A stretch of 64,000 bases of DNA, taken from the IMG/VR virus record IMGVR_UViG_3300047510_002627, positions 1-64,000 of that record. One strand, 5' to 3'. The translations under genes and the position numbers were made by a program. Source of the stretch: a virus. Below are positions 1-5,192 of this stretch, piece by piece. Each line of letters begins with the position of its first letter. Position 1 is the first letter of the stretch. The notes beneath the pieces were generated by a model. The model was not told the DNA's origin. It saw only the letters and a list, made by a program, of their open reading frames with translations, and did not search any database.

Positions 1-7
1 ATTTGAT

Positions 8-48
8 TGTCCCCATATCATAAGACCTCTCAGGTTCTCATGGGGACA
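8..48. repeat. Inverted repeat at left edge
   Basis: TGTCCCCAT (8-16) is repeated in inverted form as ATGGGGACA (40-48), a perfect 9-bp stem around a 23-nt loop. No T-tract follows, so it is not a clear intrinsic terminator. It could close the transcript of a gene left of the window or act as an operator. Seen directly; role unknown. Confidence 0.4.
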
Positions 49-56
49 CCTCGGGA

Positions 57-114
57 CAGTTTCACAAGTGGCACACACCCCCTTGATCTCGACGAGATGT
101 GCGTGTATCTTATG
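57..114 (+). promoter_or_regulatory. Block-conserved leader, copy 1
   Basis: Four short blocks (CAGTTT at 57, GTGGCAC at 68, ACCCCCTTG at 77, ATCTTATG at 107) recur with identical spacing 1066 bp downstream (1123-1180). The fixed spacing with diverged sequence between blocks argues for a protein- or polymerase-binding regulatory element ahead of the first gene cluster. A palindrome ATCTCG-A-CGAGAT sits inside this copy at 86-98. Function is inferred. Confidence 0.5.
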
Positions 115-142
115 GGAGTCAAAGGGATCTCACTGTTCTCTC

Positions 143-271
143 ATGAGTAACTTTTTCTTCGGCATTGTGGTTGGTGTCATGCTTTCCACAGTTGGTTTCA
201 ATGGTATGGCACAGATGGGCAATCGTGCCATTGATGGTATCCAATCATTCTCATCTGCTGCATCCAAATGA
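143..271 (+). CDS. Small single-pass membrane protein (hypothetical)
   Basis: 42-residue protein. The reading frame is open from an upstream ATG at 68, but that extension runs through the conserved leader blocks, so the ATG at 143 is preferred. Residues 1-20 are hydrophobic (MSNFFFGIVVGVML...) and look like an N-terminal membrane anchor; the remainder is short, polar and Ser/Ala-rich at the end. Its stop overlaps the next start (ATGA at 268-271), so it is translationally coupled to the next two genes. No function can be named. Confidence 0.6.
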   Translation: MSNFFFGIVVGVMLSTVGFNGMAQMGNRAIDGIQSFSSAASK

Positions 272-462
272 CATTCTCAGAGATTTGCTCCATGATTGAT
301 GTCATGGAGCATGAGATTATTTCAACAAGAGAACAAATGCAAGAAGACATCATTGCATTTGCATCATCCATTGATGATGAAAAGATTTTCTTCACAGATG
401 AAGTCTTAGATGAAATCTGTGAAATCATTGTTTCCAACTTCAACAAGTTTCTCGACAAATGA
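268..462 (+). CDS. Hypothetical acidic protein, 64 aa
   Basis: Acidic, helix-rich 64-residue protein with no recognised domain. It overlaps its upstream neighbour (268-271) and its downstream neighbour (459-462) by ATGA, so the three genes from 143 to 692 form a tight translationally coupled unit. Its composition (many Asp, Glu, Ile; no Trp) resembles that of the next protein. I do not recognise a function; position in a cluster of tiny genes suggests an early host-takeover type accessory gene, which is inference only. Confidence 0.6.
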   Translation: MTFSEICSMIDVMEHEIISTREQMQEDIIAFASSIDDEKIFFTDEVLDEICEIIVSNFNKFLDK

Positions 463-692
463 ATCTCACAACTGAACAACTCGATGAAATCATCGAGAAT
501 TATTGCGATCGTGTTGTTGATGAAATGGACACGAAATCAATGGCACAAATGCTCTATGACATGCTCGTTGATTCTTTTCAATCATCCAGTCAACATGATA
601 TGGAGGATCTTATCTGTGCCATTTATGGTGAAGAATACTGGAAAGAATTGGTGGAAGGTGTGACACATGAAGAAGTGTCACAAGATACCTGA
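459..692 (+). CDS. Hypothetical acidic protein, 77 aa
   Basis: Acidic helical protein of 77 residues, third gene of the coupled trio. N-terminus MNLTTEQLDEIIENYCDRVV is typical of a small helical phage protein; no catalytic or metal-binding motif is visible apart from two isolated cysteines. The stop codon (690-692) lies inside the -35 element of the next promoter, so the following genes start a new transcription unit. Function unknown. Confidence 0.6.
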   Translation: MNLTTEQLDEIIENYCDRVVDEMDTKSMAQMLYDMLVDSFQSSSQHDMEDLICAIYGEEYWKELVEGVTHEEVSQDT

Positions 693-717
693 CATCTCAT
701 CAAATCTCGACTAGAAT
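689..717 (+). promoter_or_regulatory. Sigma70-type promoter (CTGACA-17-TAGAAT)
   Basis: CTGACA (689-694), a 17-nt spacer and TAGAAT (712-717). The end of the -10 box is 25 nt before the ATG at 742, the same distance as in the other cassette promoters of this window. It drives the 742 and 885 genes, which end at the terminator at 1076. Confidence 0.65.
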
Positions 718-741
718 ACACACGTTCATTCATTCAATCAA

Positions 742-885
742 ATGACCAAACAAATCATGCTCTCCATGCTTCGCCAAGGTTCCAACGGTGAAGAGATTCT
801 TAAGATCCTCGACACCATCACTGAAACTGGCGAGACTGGTGCTATCATTGAAAGCGAACCAACTCTAGAATGGATTGAGTTCTAA
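742..885 (+). CDS. Hypothetical small helical protein, 47 aa
   Basis: 47-residue ORF beginning MTKQIMLSMLRQGSNGEEIL and ending LEWIEF. It is supported by a promoter with correct spacing upstream and by a TAATG stop/start overlap (883-887) with the next gene. The sequence looks like a short two-helix protein with an acidic tail; no known domain. Its pairing with the next gene under one promoter and one terminator suggests the two products are made in similar amounts. Function unknown. Confidence 0.65.
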   Translation: MTKQIMLSMLRQGSNGEEILKILDTITETGETGAIIESEPTLEWIEF

Positions 886-1073
886 TGGAAACAGCATTTG
901 TCTTTCCTAAATCTAAAAAGGCAAAGAACCGATTCGCAAATCTAATGGAATCTCTCGATGAGGTTATCATTGAACAAAACAAAGGTGATCGAGTATTTGT
1001 TACATCTATCAATGGCAAAAACCATTTTTGGGTAGACATTAACAACGACAAAGACTGGATCATCGAGTTTTGA
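885..1073 (+). CDS. Hypothetical protein, 62 aa
   Basis: 62-residue protein with a basic N-terminal third (KSKKAKNRF) and a beta-rich C-terminus rich in Trp, Phe and Asn (HFWVDINNDKDWIIEF). It starts on the last base of the previous stop codon (TAATG), so it is translationally coupled. It ends directly before an intrinsic terminator. The fold may be a small alpha-beta sandwich; no family could be assigned. Confidence 0.65.
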   Translation: METAFVFPKSKKAKNRFANLMESLDEVIIEQNKGDRVFVTSINGKNHFWVDINNDKDWIIEF

Positions 1074-1075
1074 TT

Positions 1076-1103
1076 GAGAGGGGTTAGCACCCCTCTTTTT
1101 TTT
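1076..1103 (+). terminator. Intrinsic terminator
   Basis: Stem GAGAGGGG / CCCCTCTT (last pair G.T) with loop TTAGCA, followed by eight T. It lies three bases behind the stop codon of the 885 gene. Confidence 0.85.
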
Positions 1104-1122
1104 GTGTCCAGTGGGCATGTGC

Positions 1123-1180
1123 CAGTTTGAGAGGTGGCACGAACCCCCTTGTGGTGCCCCAGGATCTGTGGGATCTTATG
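1123..1180 (+). promoter_or_regulatory. Block-conserved leader, copy 2
   Basis: Carries the same four blocks as 57-114 at exactly the same spacing: CAGTTT, GTGGCAC, ACCCCCTTG and ATCTTATG. The segment also contains the inverted repeat GTGCCA (1119-1124) / TGGCAC (1135-1140). It lies between the terminator at 1076 and the gene at 1225. Confidence 0.5.
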
Positions 1181-1224
1181 TGCATCGGAGGAACACACCC
1201 CACCACACGCCTCCGCAACACACA

Positions 1225-1656
1225 ATGAACACCACCACCATTGCCGCTCTTCAGATTCAACTGCAAGAGGTTCTGTCGGTTGTTTCTAACATTCAGACTC
1301 AGATCAAAACTCTTACTGAAGCAGAAGAGTTTGATGTCTTTATGCTCAATGAGATGACACCTTACTTCGGTGAAGTCACCTCCCGTGGTATCATCAAAAC
1401 GCTGCAACTTTGCCGCAATGATGATCACAACTACCTGCGATTCGCTGGTGTGTATCAGTGGAAGAGTGTGAAGGGTAACCTTGAGAAGCGTCAACTGCTC
1501 AAGTTAATCTCTGCAACCTATCGTGTCAAGTATTCCCGCAACAAACCCCTGGTGTATTCTCTCCGCAGTGAGATTAAGTATGCCAAGGCATGTCCTGAGT
1601 GTGGCAAACTTGCCTCTGCTTTCTATGATCGTCTGGTGAAAGAAGGCAAGATTTGA
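1225..1656 (+). CDS. Hypothetical protein with C-terminal CPEC motif, 143 aa
   Basis: The frame is open from 1102, but the upstream part covers the conserved leader, so ATG 1225 is chosen. Residues 1-40 form a probable coiled coil (leucine/isoleucine-rich, IAALQIQLQEVLSVVSNIQ). Residues 50-125 are basic and helical with TRGIIKTLQLC and several Tyr/Arg. Near the C-terminus a single CPEC motif (residues 123-126) lacks a second Cys pair, so a monomeric zinc finger is unlikely. It may be a small DNA- or protein-binding factor; no family is recognised. Confidence 0.6.
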   Translation: MNTTTIAALQIQLQEVLSVVSNIQTQIKTLTEAEEFDVFMLNEMTPYFGEVTSRGIIKTLQLCRNDDHNYLRFAGVYQWKSVKGNLEKRQLLKLISATYRVKYSRNKPLVYSLRSEIKYAKACPECGKLASAFYDRLVKEGKI

Positions 1657-1663
1657 TTATAAC

Positions 1664-1681
1664 GGGGGGCATCCGCCCCCC
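1664..1681 (+). terminator. GC-rich hairpin, probable terminator
   Basis: GGGGGGC / GCCCCCC stem of seven pairs with loop ATCC, directly behind the 1225 gene. Only two T follow, so termination may be weak or factor-assisted. Confidence 0.6.
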
Positions 1682-1698
1682 TTCCGCCTGATCTGTGC

Positions 1699-1704
1699 TA
1701 CAGT
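1699..1704 (+). promoter_or_regulatory. -10 box TACAGT (TGC-extended)
   Basis: TGCTACAGT gives an extended -10 element ending 24 nt before the ATG at 1728. No -35 is visible because the terminator hairpin occupies that position. The short leader has no Shine-Dalgarno sequence. Confidence 0.45.
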
Positions 1705-1727
1705 TCCAAAGCAACCGCAACCGACCG

Positions 1728-1868
1728 ATGGACCGCTTCCTCACCACCGCCCAGATCGACGAGCATCCCCTGATCGACATCTCCCCCCGGGTGATGTCCG
1801 ATGAGCAACTGGCAGCACTGCTGGAGGTTACCGTGGATGAACTGCTGGGTCTTGTGCCGACCAACTAG
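1728..1868 (+). CDS. Hypothetical acidic protein, 46 aa
   Basis: 46-residue ORF MDRFLTTAQIDEHPLIDIS..., ending LVPTN. Codons are strongly G/C-ending, like the next genes up to about 4.1 kb and unlike the tail operon. It is preceded by a -10 box at standard distance and followed by a hairpin, so it forms its own cassette. The C-terminal half (EQLAALLEVTVDELLGLV) looks like a short amphipathic helix pair. Function unknown; it is supported mainly by cassette structure. Confidence 0.5.
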   Translation: MDRFLTTAQIDEHPLIDISPRVMSDEQLAALLEVTVDELLGLVPTN

Positions 1869-1876
1869 GTGGCACA

Positions 1877-1902
1877 CGGGGATCGGAAACGGTCCCCGAT
1901 CC
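1877..1902 (+). terminator. GC-rich hairpin, probable terminator
   Basis: Two mutually exclusive stems are possible: CGGGGA (1877-1882) with TCCCCG (1893-1898), or GGATCGG (1880-1886) with CCGATCC (1896-1902). No T-tract follows. It occupies the place between gene and next leader that is a hairpin in every cassette here. Confidence 0.45.
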
Positions 1903-1910
1903 GCCTCTGG

Positions 1911-1950
1911 ATGCTGTAGGATTCTCTCAAGTTCACCACCCGAACCGATC
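1911..1950 (+). promoter_or_regulatory. Cassette leader, type A copy 1
   Basis: Contains GTAGGATTCTCTCAAG and GTTCACCACCCGAACCGAT, shared almost base for base with 2711-2750 and 3425-3463. TAGGAT (1917-1922) is a plausible -10 box 29 nt before the ATG at 1951. No Shine-Dalgarno sequence is seen. Confidence 0.6.
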
Positions 1951-2667
1951 ATGCTCAACCTTTCAATCGGCAACGCCAAACTGGGCAAGCAAACTCTCAT
2001 TTTCAACCTGCCCGCAGGTAAGACTTGCCCAGGTGCCCTATACTGCAAGTCCTTTGCAGTTGTTACACCCGAAGGTCGCAAGATTGCTGATGGTCCGCAG
2101 ACGCAATTCCGTTGCTTTGCTGCCAGCAGTGAGGTGCAGTACGATGCAGTATTCCTCTCCCGTGCTGATAATTTCCAGCAGATCGTGACTGCTTTGCAGG
2201 ATGGATCTGCTGCTGATCTTATCAACGACAGCATCCAACATCACCGCACAAAGAATACCAAACTGGTGCGTATTCATGAGAGCGGAGACTTTTTCTCAGG
2301 TGCCTATCTGGACGCCTGGATTGAAGTCGCCCATCGCAATCCTGATCTCAAGTTTTACTGCTACTCCAAGAGTCTGCAGTTGTTTGTAGACTTCAAGTTG
2401 CCCGCCAACTTCTACATGACCGCATCCTATGGTGGCAAGTGGGATGCACTTATCGACGCTGGTAAGTTTACCCGCTACGCTAAGGTTTTTATGTATGAAG
2501 AGGAAGCAATCGCAGCAGGTTTAGAGGTGGATCACGATGATTCCCACTGTTTCGGGGATCGCCCGTTCGCCCTGCTGGTACACGGGACGCAACCTAAGGG
2601 GAGCGACTGGGGAAAGGCGATCCGCGAGCGTCGCAAGCGTAAGCAGTTCGCTGGGTATGCCAGTTGA
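1951..2667 (+). CDS. GP88-like protein (gene product 88 family), 238 aa
   Basis: The frame opens at 1801, but that overlaps the 1728 gene and the shared leader, so ATG 1951 is the start. The N-terminus NAKLGKQTLIFNLPAGKTCP followed by GALYCKSFA matches what I recall of the GP88 family, first named in mycobacteriophages: an N-terminal sugar/nucleotide-like beta segment with a conserved Cys-Pro and a second Cys. Further visible features are RIHESGDFFS and YSKSL. The C-terminus is basic (IRERRKRKQFAGY). The biochemical role of the family is not established. It stands alone in a leader-gene-hairpin cassette in GC-rich DNA, which suggests acquisition from a source unlike the AT-rich tail operon. 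Confidence 0.65.
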   Translation: MLNLSIGNAKLGKQTLIFNLPAGKTCPGALYCKSFAVVTPEGRKIADGPQTQFRCFAASSEVQYDAVFLSRADNFQQIVTALQDGSAADLINDSIQHHRTKNTKLVRIHESGDFFSGAYLDAWIEVAHRNPDLKFYCYSKSLQLFVDFKLPANFYMTASYGGKWDALIDAGKFTRYAKVFMYEEEAIAAGLEVDHDDSHCFGDRPFALLVHGTQPKGSDWGKAIRERRKRKQFAGYAS

Positions 2668-2681
2668 GCAACCTGCACAAT

Positions 2682-2699
2682 GGGGGCGGGATCGCCCCC
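2682..2699 (+). terminator. GC-rich hairpin, probable terminator
   Basis: GGGGGCG / CGCCCCC stem of seven pairs, loop GGAT, followed by CTATT. Lies behind the GP88-like gene and before the next leader. Confidence 0.6.
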
Positions 2700-2710
2700 C
2701 TATTCCCCTC

Positions 2711-2750
2711 CTGATGCAGTAGGATTCTCTCAAGTTCACCACCCGAACCG
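2711..2750 (+). promoter_or_regulatory. Cassette leader, type A copy 2
   Basis: Nearly identical to 1911-1950 and 3425-3463. TAGGAT (2720-2725) ends 26 nt before the ATG at 2751. Confidence 0.6.
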
Positions 2751-3023
2751 ATGAACACCACCGCCCTCACCGCTGAGACCTGCTTCGACTGCCCCGCCTT
2801 CTGCGCCTGGTGGGATGCTGCCCACCAGTACCAACTGCAGGATTGGGATTCCTATTGCCTGGTGGGCACCCCCGATGAGGGGTGGGCACTGGATGCTCTC
2901 CTGGATCGCTACCAGGAAGGCATGACACCCCAGGCGGCAATCGATGAGATTGTGGACGGTTGGGAACCCTCCGATGATCAAATGCTGAGTGCCTTCGGGA
3001 CCAAGTGGCACGACGGTCTGTAA
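2751..3023 (+). CDS. Hypothetical acidic Trp-rich protein, 90 aa
   Basis: Acidic 90-residue protein with seven Trp and four Cys (CFDCPAFCAWW near the N-terminus, CLVG at about 37). The CxxC spacing could bind a metal or form a disulfide. The sequence has no match I recognise. It has its own leader, start and hairpin, with G/C-ending codons like its neighbours. Function unknown. Confidence 0.55.
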   Translation: MNTTALTAETCFDCPAFCAWWDAAHQYQLQDWDSYCLVGTPDEGWALDALLDRYQEGMTPQAAIDEIVDGWEPSDDQMLSAFGTKWHDGL

Positions 3024-3034
3024 ACAGATGTTAC

Positions 3035-3054
3035 GGGGCACCCACAGGTGCCCC
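3035..3054 (+). terminator. GC-rich hairpin, probable terminator
   Basis: Perfect 8-bp stem GGGGCACC / GGTGCCCC with tetraloop CACA, behind the 2751 gene. No T-tract. Confidence 0.6.
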
Positions 3055-3065
3055 ACCCGATCCGT

Positions 3066-3071
3066 TAAACT
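3066..3071 (+). promoter_or_regulatory. -10 box TAAACT
   Basis: TAAACT ends 26 nt before the ATG at 3097. The stretch after it (GATTCAGTC...CCCGAACCATG) resembles the leader at the right end of the window (63971-63993), and its last bases resemble the type A leaders. Confidence 0.5.
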
Positions 3072-3096
3072 GATTCAGTCAACCGACACCCGAACC

Positions 3097-3378
3097 ATGA
3101 TCGAACTGATCTCTAACGCTTACACCCGCCTGATCCGCGTGGGTGCCCGCAGCATCCTGATCCAGCGTGGTCCCCATACCTGCTCCGATCTCGCCCGTGC
3201 CATGGGGATCGACCCCGCTAAGCACAAGGGAACGCTTCACGCCATCCTGGTGGACCTGGAGCGAGCAGGTGCCCTCGCCGCCACCCGCAGCGATGCCACT
3301 GGCAAGCGGGATCTGTGGTTCCACGTCCCCGTCGCCATCCGCAAGCGGGACCGCCTGGCGGCAGCGATTCTGGGGTAA
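3097..3378 (+). CDS. Winged-helix-like DNA-binding protein, 93 aa
   Basis: ATG 3097 is preferred over the in-frame ATG at 2989, which lies in the previous gene. Residues about 22-60 read like a helix-turn-helix with recognition helix and wing: TCSDLARAMGIDPAKHKGTL followed by a long helix (HAILVDLERAGALAA) and a basic beta wing (TGKRDLWFHV). This pattern is that of small winged-helix repressors or MarR-type fragments. It could regulate the repeated leaders around it; that is inference from position. Moderate confidence in fold, low in role. Confidence 0.6.
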   Translation: MIELISNAYTRLIRVGARSILIQRGPHTCSDLARAMGIDPAKHKGTLHAILVDLERAGALAATRSDATGKRDLWFHVPVAIRKRDRLAAAILG

Positions 3379-3390
3379 ACCTTAAGATCC

Positions 3391-3412
3391 AGGGGATTCT
3401 GCGGAATCCCCT
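3391..3412 (+). terminator. GC-rich hairpin, probable terminator
   Basis: Perfect 9-bp stem AGGGGATTC / GAATCCCCT with loop TGCG, behind the winged-helix-like gene. No T-tract. Confidence 0.6.
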
Positions 3413-3424
3413 CCGATCCGCCCT

Positions 3425-3463
3425 CTGATGCAGTAGGATTCTCTCAGTTCACCACCTGAACCG
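3425..3463 (+). promoter_or_regulatory. Cassette leader, type A copy 3
   Basis: Same leader as at 1911 and 2711 with one A deleted and one C-to-T change. TAGGAT (3434-3439) ends 25 nt before the ATG at 3464. Confidence 0.6.
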
Positions 3464-4054
3464 ATGACCACCGCCACCCGCACCATCACCCTTGAGACCC
3501 GCGAGGGTGTGGAGACTTTCACCACCGATCTCACCCTGGATGCCGCTCTGGACATCCTGCGGGGTCTCCGTGGTAACTTCGCCCAGTCGCTGGCAGCATC
3601 CGCCCGCACCCGTCGCGGTCTGTCCCCGAAGCAGGAGGCATGGGCATTCAAGTTGGCACAGGATGCCATCGCTCCTGCTCCTGCAGAGCGTAAGGTCGCA
3701 GGCGACCTGCAACCTATCCTGGATCTGTTCCAGCGTCAGCGGGAGCGGGGTGCCAAGCGATTCTCCCTGCGTCTGAACGGTGCCACCCTGTCGCCCTCCC
3801 GCGACGGTCGCAACGTGTGGGTTAAGCAGGGCGATGCCTTCCTGGGCGGCATCCGCGAGGGCGGTCGCCCTGATCGCAGCATCCCCAGCGACGTGGTGAG
3901 CATCCTGCAGGGTGCTGCCAGCGATCCCCTGTCTGCTGCCGTCGCCTTCGGGCGTGAGACTGGGGAGTGCTCCTGCTGCGGGCGGGAACTGACCGATCCC
4001 CGCAGCATCGCCCTGGGGATCGGACCCATCTGCAAAGACAAGTGGGGTCTGTGA
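3464..4054 (+). CDS. DUF6011-like zinc protein, 196 aa
   Basis: The C-terminal 30 residues read GECSCCGRELTDPRSIALG then IGPICKDKWGL. This C-x2-CGR-x-L-x-D-P-x-S-x3-GxGP-x-C arrangement is what I know from DUF6011, a small putative zinc-binding module in phage and actinobacterial proteins. Residues 1-35 form a beta hairpin plus helix; the middle is basic and Arg-rich, compatible with nucleic acid or protein binding. It is a single-gene cassette between two hairpins. Codons are strongly GC-ending. Function unknown; the zinc module assignment is moderately sure. Confidence 0.65.
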   Translation: MTTATRTITLETREGVETFTTDLTLDAALDILRGLRGNFAQSLAASARTRRGLSPKQEAWAFKLAQDAIAPAPAERKVAGDLQPILDLFQRQRERGAKRFSLRLNGATLSPSRDGRNVWVKQGDAFLGGIREGGRPDRSIPSDVVSILQGAASDPLSAAVAFGRETGECSCCGRELTDPRSIALGIGPICKDKWGL

Positions 4055-4071
4055 CGGATTGTTAAGATTCA

Positions 4072-4094
4072 GGGGCATCCATCACGGGTGCCCC
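4072..4094 (+). terminator. GC-rich hairpin, probable terminator
   Basis: GGGGCATCC / GGGTGCCCC stem of nine pairs (one G.T) with loop ATCAC, behind the DUF6011-like gene. Confidence 0.6.
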
Positions 4095-4105
4095 ACCCCA
4101 GTCGC

Positions 4106-4111
4106 TACCAT
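4106..4111 (+). promoter_or_regulatory. -10 box TACCAT
   Basis: TACCAT ends 25 nt before the ATG at 4136, matching the spacing in the other cassettes. No -35 seen. Confidence 0.4.
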
Positions 4112-4135
4112 TAGCAAGCATCACGCAATCGCATC

Positions 4136-4456
4136 ATGACCGCCACCGCCACCGCCCACGCTTACAACATCGCCGCCAACGGTGCGATCTATCGGACCTT
4201 CGACATTAGCGAGTCGTCCGCTATTCATAATCTGCACGTTGAGCGTGGCAACATTATCACTGGAATGCCTGGATTCGTAGAGGTTATCTATCAGTCCAAC
4301 ACAGAGAAAGCATACGGTTTCGCTGCAGATCCTGAGTTTGTGATGGATCTGATTGAGATCATCTCTTGGACTGATTGTAAGGGTATCTCTCTCGGTCGTT
4401 TGATTCATCAGGCAAAGCAGAATGGCAACCTTGAATCTATCGAAGTTGCAGACTGA
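4136..4456 (+). CDS. Hypothetical protein, possibly KTSC-like, 106 aa
   Basis: 106-residue protein. Residues about 45-75 (FVEVIYQSNTEKAYGFA then DPEFVMDLIEI) resemble the beta-strand, aromatic and helix order of KTSC domains, but the match is weak. The first 15 codons are GC-rich and Ala/Thr-rich like the cassettes upstream. From about 4200 on the base composition drops towards that of typical genes in the window, so the gene may be a junction between two DNA sources. It is the last cassette of the GC-rich array. Confidence 0.55.
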   Translation: MTATATAHAYNIAANGAIYRTFDISESSAIHNLHVERGNIITGMPGFVEVIYQSNTEKAYGFAADPEFVMDLIEIISWTDCKGISLGRLIHQAKQNGNLESIEVAD

Positions 4457-4469
4457 GTAAGGTACACTT

Positions 4470-4490
4470 AGGGGGCACACATTGCCCCCT
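4470..4490 (+). terminator. GC-rich hairpin, probable terminator
   Basis: AGGGGGCA / TGCCCCCT stem of eight pairs, loop CACAT, followed by TCATT. Lies behind the 4136 gene and opens a 263-nt gene-free stretch (4457-4719). Confidence 0.65.
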
Positions 4491-4501
4491 TCATTACACC
4501 T

Positions 4502-4567
4502 ATCAGCAATTCTTATCGATCAGCAGTCCTTATCGGTGGTGTTCTTACCGATTAGCAGTTCTTATGG
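4502..4567 (+). repeat. Degenerate 17-bp tandem repeat, four copies
   Basis: Units ATCAGCAATTCTTATCG, ATCAGCAGTCCTTATCG, GTGGTGTTCTTACCG (15 nt) and ATTAGCAGTTCTTATGG stand head to tail in the gene-free stretch. The core TTCTTATCG/GG is best conserved. It may be a multi-site operator or a replication iteron; the sequence does not decide between them. No ORF crosses it convincingly. Confidence 0.7.
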
Positions 4568-4659
4568 TTGGGGGCGTCGCGGTGCCGTAAAGCGTAACGA
4601 AAAAAGTTGGGTCCTTCTAACCTACAAATCTTGTCCTTTGAGAGATATATAACGAACGC

Positions 4660-4665
4660 TATACT
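4660..4665 (+). promoter_or_regulatory. -10 box TATACT
   Basis: TATACT is a near-consensus -10 element, 55 nt before the chosen ATG at 4720. A TTG start at 4669 would fall before the expected transcription start, which is why the ATG is preferred. Confidence 0.45.
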
Positions 4666-4719
4666 ATTTTGAAAATAAAATACGTCGGACCTGAAAAAAT
4701 TTCCCGCAGTAAAAAATAT

Positions 4720-4911
4720 ATGAAAACCCCCTATTGGAACATATACCGTGCAATTATCGCAGGATGGTTCATAAGATACCCGAGGAATATGATACAATAC
4801 GTATTGATTCTCATATTATTCTTATGGATCGCCCCCGTATCTTGGAAGGTTCTTATATTACTTCTAATAGGTCTTATAATGATTGTGAGGTCTTATAAGA
4901 AAGGGAACTAA
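4720..4911 (+). CDS. Small membrane protein with two transmembrane segments, 63 aa
   Basis: 63-residue protein. After a short polar N-terminus (MKTPYWNIYRAIIAGW) there are two hydrophobic segments, IQYVLILILFLWIAPV (about residues 25-40) and VLILLLIGLIMIV (about 43-55), then a basic tail RSYKKGN. This predicts a two-pass inner-membrane protein with a cytoplasmic C-terminus. A TTG start at 4669 would add 17 residues. Holin-like size, but nothing else supports a lysis role and no endolysin is adjacent. Function unknown. Confidence 0.6.
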   Translation: MKTPYWNIYRAIIAGWFIRYPRNMIQYVLILILFLWIAPVSWKVLILLLIGLIMIVRSYKKGN

Positions 4912-4937
4912 ATATGGCAGAGTGACCCGCATTCTAT

Positions 4938-5138
4938 ATGAGTGAAACCAAGATTTACCACATATATCTGAAAGATCGGTGTGTATATCATTGCATACCA
5001 GAAGAAGAATTTAAGAGTCATTGGGATAATTTAAAATATCTCACAGATCTTATAGGGGGTAGTAAATATACGGTTTCCGACTTATCTTATGAGGAACTCA
5101 CATTAAGCAAGAGAACGGCACAGGAATCATCACACTGA
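4938..5138 (+). CDS. Conserved cyanophage-type hypothetical protein, 66 aa
   Basis: 66-residue protein starting MSETKIYHIYLKDRCVYHCI and ending KRTAQESSH. The pattern (KIYHIYLKDRCVYH, then a short helix, then a beta segment with SYEEL) is that of a small hypothetical protein common in T4-like cyanophages as I recall it. A CTAAATA element (4908-4914) lies 24 nt upstream of the ATG, and a perfect TATAAT at 4875-4880 lies within the upstream gene; either could drive it. Function unknown. Confidence 0.6.
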   Translation: MSETKIYHIYLKDRCVYHCIPEEEFKSHWDNLKYLTDLIGGSKYTVSDLSYEELTLSKRTAQESSH

Positions 5139-5139
5139 C

Positions 5140-5168
5140 TTGACCGTTATCACAAAATGTATTAAAAT
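5140..5168 (+). promoter_or_regulatory. Sigma70-type promoter (TTGACC-17-TAAAAT)
   Basis: TTGACC (5140-5145), 17-nt spacer, TAAAAT (5163-5168). The -10 box ends 25 nt before the glycosyltransferase start at 5193. Confidence 0.7.
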
Positions 5169-5192
5169 TGTATTTGAAGGTTTGAAAGAATT

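Noticed and set aside
845-1864. Long minus-strand ORFs at 845-1225, 1084-1494 and 1574-1864
   Set aside because: They lie opposite well-supported plus-strand genes with promoters and terminators, span terminators, and have low-complexity or His/Pro-rich sequences typical of antisense frames.
1801-1951. Longer start of the GP88-like gene at 1801
   Set aside because: It would overlap the 46-aa gene and run through a hairpin and the shared leader; the ATG at 1951 follows the leader exactly as in the sister cassettes.
3449-4078. Minus-strand ORF of 209 aa opposite the DUF6011-like gene
   Set aside because: GC-rich DNA leaves antisense frames open by chance; the plus frame has the zinc motif, start and leader, and the minus ORF has no leader and no recognisable domain.
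4502-4567. CRISPR array
   Set aside because: The repeats are contiguous, degenerate and without unique spacers.
4669-4720. TTG start for the small membrane protein
   Set aside because: It lies 4 nt behind a -10 box, before the expected transcription start; the ATG at 4720 is preferred.
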